Positions 26,253 to 33,738 of a stretch of 64,000 nucleotides of DNA are shown one piece after another (the first letter of the stretch is position 1; each line of letters starts with the position of its first letter). This DNA is from Rhizomys pruinosus (taxonomy: Eukaryota; Chordata; Mammalia; Rodentia; Spalacidae), in contig VZQC01000392.1 of assembly GCA_009823505.1 (NCBI GenBank), forward strand, positions 3,827,081 to 3,891,080. Reading direction: 5' to 3'. The notes under the pieces were generated by a model, which did not search any database, was not told the origin of the DNA, and saw only the letters and a list, made by a program, of their open reading frames with translations. Position numbers and translations under genes: made by a program.

Positions 26253-28493
26253 AACCAGACTTGCATACTTACACATAACTAAAGACTTTTTAATTAAAAA
26301 ATACTAATTTGTCCAGGCCAGCTGGGGCTACAGGGAGGCCATGTCTCCAAAAGACAAACAACTAAATAAATATCCAGGCGTGGTGGCACTCGGGAGGCAG
26401 AGGCAGGCATATTTCTGTGAGTTCAAGGCCAGCCTGGTGTACATAGTGAATTCCAGACCAGCTGAGGCTAAAGGGAGACCCTGTTTCAAAAAAACAAAAA
26501 TAAATAAGCAAATAAAAAGAAATAAATGAAATACTCTTTTCAACTATATAGCAATAAAAAAATAAGGTAAAGATTATATAAAGAGGAGAAACAAGGCTCA
26601 TTATAAAGCAATTCTACCTAGCAAATATGAAAAGAATTATGGATGAAAAATAAAAATTCTATGATTTCCAGTGTAAGGCTTGCCTCAGGTAAGATCTCTA
26701 GGCATAGATTGTAGAGAGAAGGCTGTTATAGGCCAGGACGGTCACATGGTCCTACAGTTTCATGACCACATATTAATGTCACAAAGGAAGCCAACGTGAT
26801 TTTATAATAGTACATTGTAGCTGAGCCTGTCTTGTAACCAAGGATGGGGCAAAATATAAGCTACAAAAAGCCAAAGAGGAATAAATAAGGATTATACATG
26901 AAAAGAAAAATTCATTTAGGAAAATGAATAAAACCAAATTTCAGGAAGGCCAACTTAATGTGAGAACAAGTAAAACCAAGTTTAGAAGGGATGGCAAATC
27001 TGTGGCCCCAAAGAAAGATCAATCTTAAACTACTTTCCATAGTGGCTTAGTATACGCATGAGAAGTGCTGTTTTGTTCTGAACATAGCTTTTATTAGACT
27101 AATATTTATGAAAATAATCTGAAAACTTTACAGTGTTGATCAATATCTACAAAACTGAAAGTAAAATGCATCTGTGCAAACAGATGTTTCTAGCTCTGTC
27201 CATTCTTTTCTAAGGTGGCTTTATCCTTGTTTGGGCTTGGGGTCTGACCGTTTCGGGTCGAGTGTTTGTAGTCAGTGAACATGTGTTCCAGGAGCTTGGA
27301 GCTCTCGTCTCCTTCCAGTCCTCTGGCTGCTGTTTCCATTTTTCATTACTCTCTCCCTGTGGCTGACCAAGAATCACCATGTTCCAAGTCTTTAAGGAAG
27401 TGGAAACTGTTTTCTGTCCCTGCGGGACAGTGAAGTGACTTGTTCTGGCTAACACTATGTGGTGGGACCCTAACAGCATCCACTCACACACAAAAATTGC
27501 CCTCTGCGAAGGGGCCTTGTTAGTGTCCTTGGGGACAATGAGCCGAGGACAGTTAGCCCACCGAAGGCCCACAGGAGGCTTGCCTAGACTCTGCTCTTCC
27601 CGTTGTCAGGTGCCCTAGCTGTGTGGAGGGATACCAGGCAAGACCAGAACTGTCCAATTGATCCCAGCCCAATCTGCATACCCCAAACAGTTCATTTCTT
27701 TTTCCATACAACAGATTTCCTGATATGATATAACTATTCGGAATGATTTTATCATTTGTTTCTACTGCCCACTTCATTGACCTTCGCTTCGGTGACAGGT
27801 TCTCATGCTTTGTCAGACACTCTTTGGACTGCTTCCAGTTTGTCAAATTCTCTTTAAAATGTGTGCCACTCAGAATTAAAGCCAGTGTTTAGATATGATC
27901 ACCATACTGAAACCTGAGTGTCTTTGCTCTTGTTTTCCCCCAAATTAATTCACTCTGAAGCCTCCCTCCCTTTCCCTACTCCCTCCCCCAAGAGGTAAAG
28001 GTTTCCTTAGCTCTCAAGGTCCAAGCCAAATGCTCTGTCTTTTGCAGTTTTCCTCGTCAGATTTGATATTCATGATCTGGATTCTCTTAAGTGTTTTGTT
28101 GGCACAGCTCCCCACATGTACCAGGCAAGCTCTGCAGAGGCCTGGCTCCTTGACCACGTCAAGAAACTTTTTTTAAGATTAAAAAATTTTTAATTTATTT
28201 TTATTTTATGTGTATGAGTGTTTGGTTTTCATATACATATATATGTATATATATATGTATATATATGTATATATATATGTATATGTATATGATATATATA
28301 TATATATATGTACCATGTGTGTGCAATACCCTCAGAGACCAGAAGAGGGCATCAGATCCCCCTGGAACTGGAATTACAGTTGTTGGCCATCATGTGGGTG
28401 CTGAGAACCAAACCCAAGTCCTCTGAAAGAGCAGCTGGTGCTCTTAACCATTGAGCCATCTCTCCATCCCCAAGGTTTATTTTTATCTTAAAA

Positions 28494-28524
<31 letters not shown>

Positions 28525-31500
28525 GTGAGTGTGTGTGTACTTGTGAGTGTGTGTGTACTTGTGAGTACAGGTGCCTTCGGAAGCCAGAGGCACCAGATCC
28601 CCCAGGAGCTGGAGTTACAGACAGCTGTGAGATGTCCCACGTGGTTGCTGGGAATTGAACTCAGGTCCTACGGAGGCGACAAGTGCTCTCAACTGCTGAG
28701 CCACTCCTCACCCCAAGGAATTATTGAAAGTAGCTACATTATTTTTGTGTTGTAATACTTCATGTAACACTGGGCACATGTTAATAGCTCAATAGGTTGG
28801 ATAGTCCTTGATAGTAACGTGTATTATCTCATGGCCTATGTCTTTGCACGAGCCTATCAAGGACTGTCAGGTTGTTGTCTAAATCAAGATGTGTCCATGG
28901 GATTCCACATGTGGCACCATAGCCTGTTAACAAGATATGCGTACTTCGAAATTACTCCCAACTCTGTGTTGTCATGCTGTCTAAGAATTTCGACAGAAGT
29001 GTTTGCTTGCTGTTTCTGTAATGTGTATTTACTGACATTTGAAAGTGGGAGCCTTTCCTTTTTCATCGCTCGCTCCCTTCCACTGCACCACCTGAACTTC
29101 ACAGTCCTGTCATGCGCTGCATTATGGCGGCAAGCCAGCAGTCTGGGCTGGTAACAAAGTAACAGTCCTGAGCACTTTGCCCTTTGTTTACCATATCATG
29201 CCACCTTTGAGGCTGTGTGTAATAGGCAGGACTTGTTTTCTGCATCCTATAATTGAGAAAAATCAGTTCAGTGAGATGAGGTTACTTACCATGGCTGTCG
29301 GGTGGAAGGTGAAGATTAAAGTTAGCCCTGACAAAGTAACGCATTATCTGCAACTCCATATTCTTTCTGAATTGAGATAACCCATCTGTACTGAGAACAG
29401 AAACTGAAAAAGAAAAGCACAGCACCTCTGCCTCTGCGTCTCTCTGCTTCTGCCCTTGTGGGGAACTTGCTGTGAGCAGCTCTGTGTGCCCGTTCACTAG
29501 CTGACTGTCAGCCGTGGGTTATGTTGCCGGGGCGGCAGGGCAAAGGGAAGCACTCTGGGTCCCGGTCAATGTCGAGCTCTGCTGTTTTCCAGCCTTGCTA
29601 CATCATTGACATCAGTGTTTGTTTAGAAATCAGGAAAGGTACCGACCCAGCCTCTACTTGGTTTGATACTGCCTGCCAAAAAAGAGTGCAGTTACAAGTG
29701 GTAACTTCTCTTTTGAGATTCTTTTATAAATCTTACTGCCCCTTTTCTGTTTTGTAGCTCTAAGTGCGGCGCGCCATGAGCTTCCTTTTTTCCTGCAGCA
29801 TTTTCATGTTTGGAGCCAGAGTGGTAGAGATGAGAAGTGTCGGGGCAACTTGGGTTCATGTCTTTCCTTCTCTTGTGCTTTTTCCATTTGGTTTAGGTAT
29901 TGTTAGAACATAAATGTTGCCTAAGAGGGTAGCTCACACACATCTCCTTTATCCATATTTCATACCTCAGCAAGAACTAGTTGCTCAGATGGGTCCTTAC
30001 AGAGACCAGAGCTCCGAGGAATGGGACCCAGGACAGGTAAGAGTTTAGGGGTCAAGGGAAGGGCTGCAGCGTGGGGGCATGGTGCCCACCGGGAGGTCTG
30101 GGAGGGTGCTGGTGCCTTGGAGAGGAATGGCCCTGGTAACTGACGTCCCTCAGGGACAGTCACCATGCCCTCCACTTAGCCTCAGCGTTTCAGCAGTCAG
30201 CCCTGGTTGCTGCAGGAGGCAGTGACTGTGACCAGTGACCTCTTACTGTCAAGGGTTGGCAACGTGCACAAATGCCTCTCAGCCTGCTGCCTCCTGTTGA
30301 GGAGTGATGACATCCAGAGATAACCAGCTCTCCTCTTAAGTGAAGTGCAAAACTCAAAACATGGTCATCCCAGAGTTATAATCTGCTAAATGGTGAAGGT
30401 GGAAAGGAGCTGTTCTCCCACGGCTGTGTATAATAAAAAATCCCTTTTTCGTTTTTCCACTTTGCAGACAGTTGCAGCATGACTTCCCCAGGGCCCTGGT
30501 TTTCAGCACCGATGATTTTTTCTCCAGGGAAGATGGTGCCTATGAGTTCAACCCTGACTTCCTGGAGGAAGCTCATGAGTGGAACCAGAAAAGAGGTGAC
30601 AAATTCCTTTCCAGACTCTGGGAAATCCTGTTGTGCACATAGATCGTAGAAGTTTTGGAATGAATAAGTTTTATGGAAGGAGTGTAGTACAAAGTTCTGC
30701 CATGTTTTATCCAAGCAGAATGGCAGAACGTAACTTATTTAGATCCTACGAAAAAGAAAATGACTGATAATGGGTTCTGTACTAGATAGCATTTAACTGT
30801 GTAAGGAGGACATCCTGTAATGAAAATGACAAAATGTGGATGACGCTCGCCTTGATGACTGTTGCTTGTTGTTCACTGTTATGTAACATTGTGTTGCAGC
30901 AAGAAAAGCAATGAGGAATGGCATATCCCCCATTATTATTGATAATACCAACCTGCACGCCTGGGAAATGAAGCCCTATGCAGTCATGGTAGGAAGAAGT
31001 ATCATTCTGAATTTTCAGTTATGGATATTTTGTGAGAAAGTTCAAACATTTGTTCTTTCCTCCTTTCCTGATCTTCCATGATTTCATACTTACTAACAGA
31101 AGTTCTCTCAGGGAGCAGGTACAGTTGTTTGGTGTTTTTCTGCTGTTTAATGAGGTAGCCGAGGTGCCTGCTTATATCACAGGGTGGTAATGTTTAAATA
31201 GTCCTCGGTAAACAGTACTTGGATTGAACTCCTGTTGGCTTTCCAGTCTTGGCTGTTCTGTTTAGAGGAGCATCTGCTGAAGCTTACAGGGAAACACTGG
31301 ACTAAATGACACACTAGCAGGGTTACAGGTCACAGTAGGCCATGTCTACCTGTAGCAGGCTGGGGGTTTCAGCATTGTGAACTGAGCTCTAGGACAACAG
31401 AACAGGTGAAGAACAGATTTAAGACTAACACTGTAACTCTCTTAAGGCAGGAGAATACAAACATCAATGCACAACTTAGCTGGCATTCGGATCTTTTTTT

Positions 31501-33695
31501 CAGACCTGTATGCTAACAAGTTTCATTCCATAAACAGGGTGGGGCAGGAAACAGACAGCTACTTGAGTTTTATGATCTCTGCTTGCAGTTGTGAAATATC
31601 TCCTATACAGTCTATTTTAGGGTTCTTTTCACATTTGGGAAAAATAGCATAGCTACAGGTGTGCTTTGGTCTGCTGATGCTTTTAGTCAGCTCTACTTAG
31701 CCCAGACTCTGGGGCTTGGATGAATATAAAAAAGAGCATCAACTTCGTGAGTATTTCAGTTGACATCCAATGCCCTTGAGTGAGAGGAGCAAGCCTCTGA
31801 AATGTTGCGTGAATGCAGGCACAGCTTAAACCCAAGCATCTGACAGATTTCTAGGAAGACGGTTTCTCCTCGTGTTGGGATGTGTAGCCACCAAAGCTCT
31901 TAATGAGACCTAAAACCTAGATGTTCTCAAGATATGGTAGCTGAATTCTTTCCCGAAGAGAAAGACGTGCACATCCAAAGAACGAAGAGGAAACTTTAAA
32001 AAATGCAACTATTCGGGGCTGGAGAGATGGCTCAGCAGTTAAGAGCACCGGCTGCTCTTGCAGAGGACCTGGGTTCGATTCCCAGCACCCACATGGTGGC
32101 TAAGAACCGTCTCTAACTTCAGTTCCAGGGGAATCTGACACCCTCTTCTGACCTCCACAGCATTGCATGACATGGGTGCACCTACCTACATTCAGACAGT
32201 ATACTCATACACATAAAAAAAAGTCCAAAAAAATTTTTAAAATGCAACTATTCATTAGTTGATAAATAATAATCATACATATTCATGGAGTATAGTAAGC
32301 CATTTTGATAAATGTATTCACGATGACTTGGGATATCTGCCATCTTAAACTCCATTTTCTGTGACAAAAGCATTCAGAATCCTCTCTTCTGGCTACTTTG
32401 TTTTATATGATATAATAACTATAATCACCTTTCAGTGTAATGGAACTTATAAGATGAACTTATTCATTTAATTCTGTATTTTATAACACAGTCATCACTG
32501 ATGATAATGAAAGGTTCGTTTGAATAAAGTTACCAACTTATGAATGGAAAGAATATTTAATATTTATATGGGAACTGTACTAGTTTTCTAAACTCACAGA
32601 AATGGAGCACAGTGCACTGGGTACACAGTGCATAGAAGGGGAAGCTAGTTTTGCAGGAAAGATTGTATAAAACATGTGGAAATCACTTTTATCTCACAAG
32701 CTCTGTGACACTCTTACTTATAAACCAGGGCAGGAGAAACAGGACAAGGCATTTGACAAAGTAAACCCATGACAATCCCGTGACTCAGAATTCACAAGGT
32801 TCATTGCTCATACCTATGTTTAGGTCATTTTAAATCAAGTTCAGTGAACATTTTCAAGGTTGCCCAAATTCATACTAGATAAAACTGATCAAAAATTGGC
32901 ATTGGGAAGTATAATATAATGTGAGATTGGCTAAGTGTGGGAACAAAATGCAGGAAGGTAGAGTAAGGCACCGGATTACTGGTAAAACAGAAGGAAGCTT
33001 AGACAGGATTTGTAGTGAATGTTAAATGGAGCATAAACATTCCCAAACATACATACCATGTCTTCAATGTTTTATGTACTTTTGAAAAATCAGGCACTTG
33101 AAAATAACTATGAAGTTATATTCCGAGAACCTGACACTCGCTGGAAATTCAACGTTCAAGAGTTAGCAAGGTACTTCTTTGCTTTTCTAGTTCCTCATTA
33201 TGTATCCTGCTATTTTCAGGTATTTCAGACCGAACAAAAGAATCTTTTCAGGCTGGAAATGGACTGTAGTTTTCAGGCCAGAAATGGTAATTCTTGGAAA
33301 TTGATAACTTTGGAACTATTAATGTAAAGACTTTAGTTTTGAGCCAGTTGTCTAATATAATGCTAACTGCTGATTCTTGGCTTAGATTTGGCCTTTTAAA
33401 AGGGCACACTTACTGTTGTGCTAAATTGCTTGTTCATTAATGAGGATTTAAAAGCATTTTCTTCTGCATGGGATGCACATGTCAGTGGTGTTTTTGCATT
33501 AGGCCAAATACAGATCTTTGGATGTTGAGCAGTATGTGGTTTATTTATGCTTCTAATTTAAAAGGCAGTAAATGTCCAAATAATACTAACTTGATTTTGA
33601 GTGCATGACTTCTGATATTCACACTCTGTGTTAACTGATGTCAATGTCAGTGACTTGCAATAAGTGACCAGCAAGATCAGAATCTACAGTTTATT

Positions 33696-33738
<43 letters not shown>

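Larger units (their letters stand above)
28170..28714 (-). mobile_element. Two antisense B2/B3-type SINEs with expanded tails
   Basis: 28170-28471 (ends GAGCCATCTCTCCATCCCC) and 28474-28714 (ends GAGCCACTCCTCACCCC). Each 3' tail has become a microsatellite: (AT)n in one, (GT)n in the other. Confidence 0.82.
1831..30467 (+). other. N4bp2l1: N4bp2l1 intron 1
   Basis: This 28.6-kb intron runs from GTAATG to CACTTTGCAG. About half is interspersed repeat, and it includes the A/B duplication, which may inflate its length by several kb. Repeat-free stretches at 3000-3840, 4575-5480, 9480-9830, 10535-10940, 22345-23715, 26520-28165 and 28720-30467 show no recognisable gene. Confidence 0.85.
30989..33093. 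other. N4bp2l1: N4bp2l1 intron 3
   Basis: Intron of about 2.1 kb between GTAGGA and AAATCAG. It holds one B2 (32013-32240) and an old L1 3' fragment; otherwise A/T-rich unique sequence with no gene. Confidence 0.85.

Noticed and set aside
33058..33327. 89-codon continuous frame as a separate gene
   Set aside because: It is N4bp2l1 exon 4 read through both splice sites; GT and AG signals and phase define the real exon.
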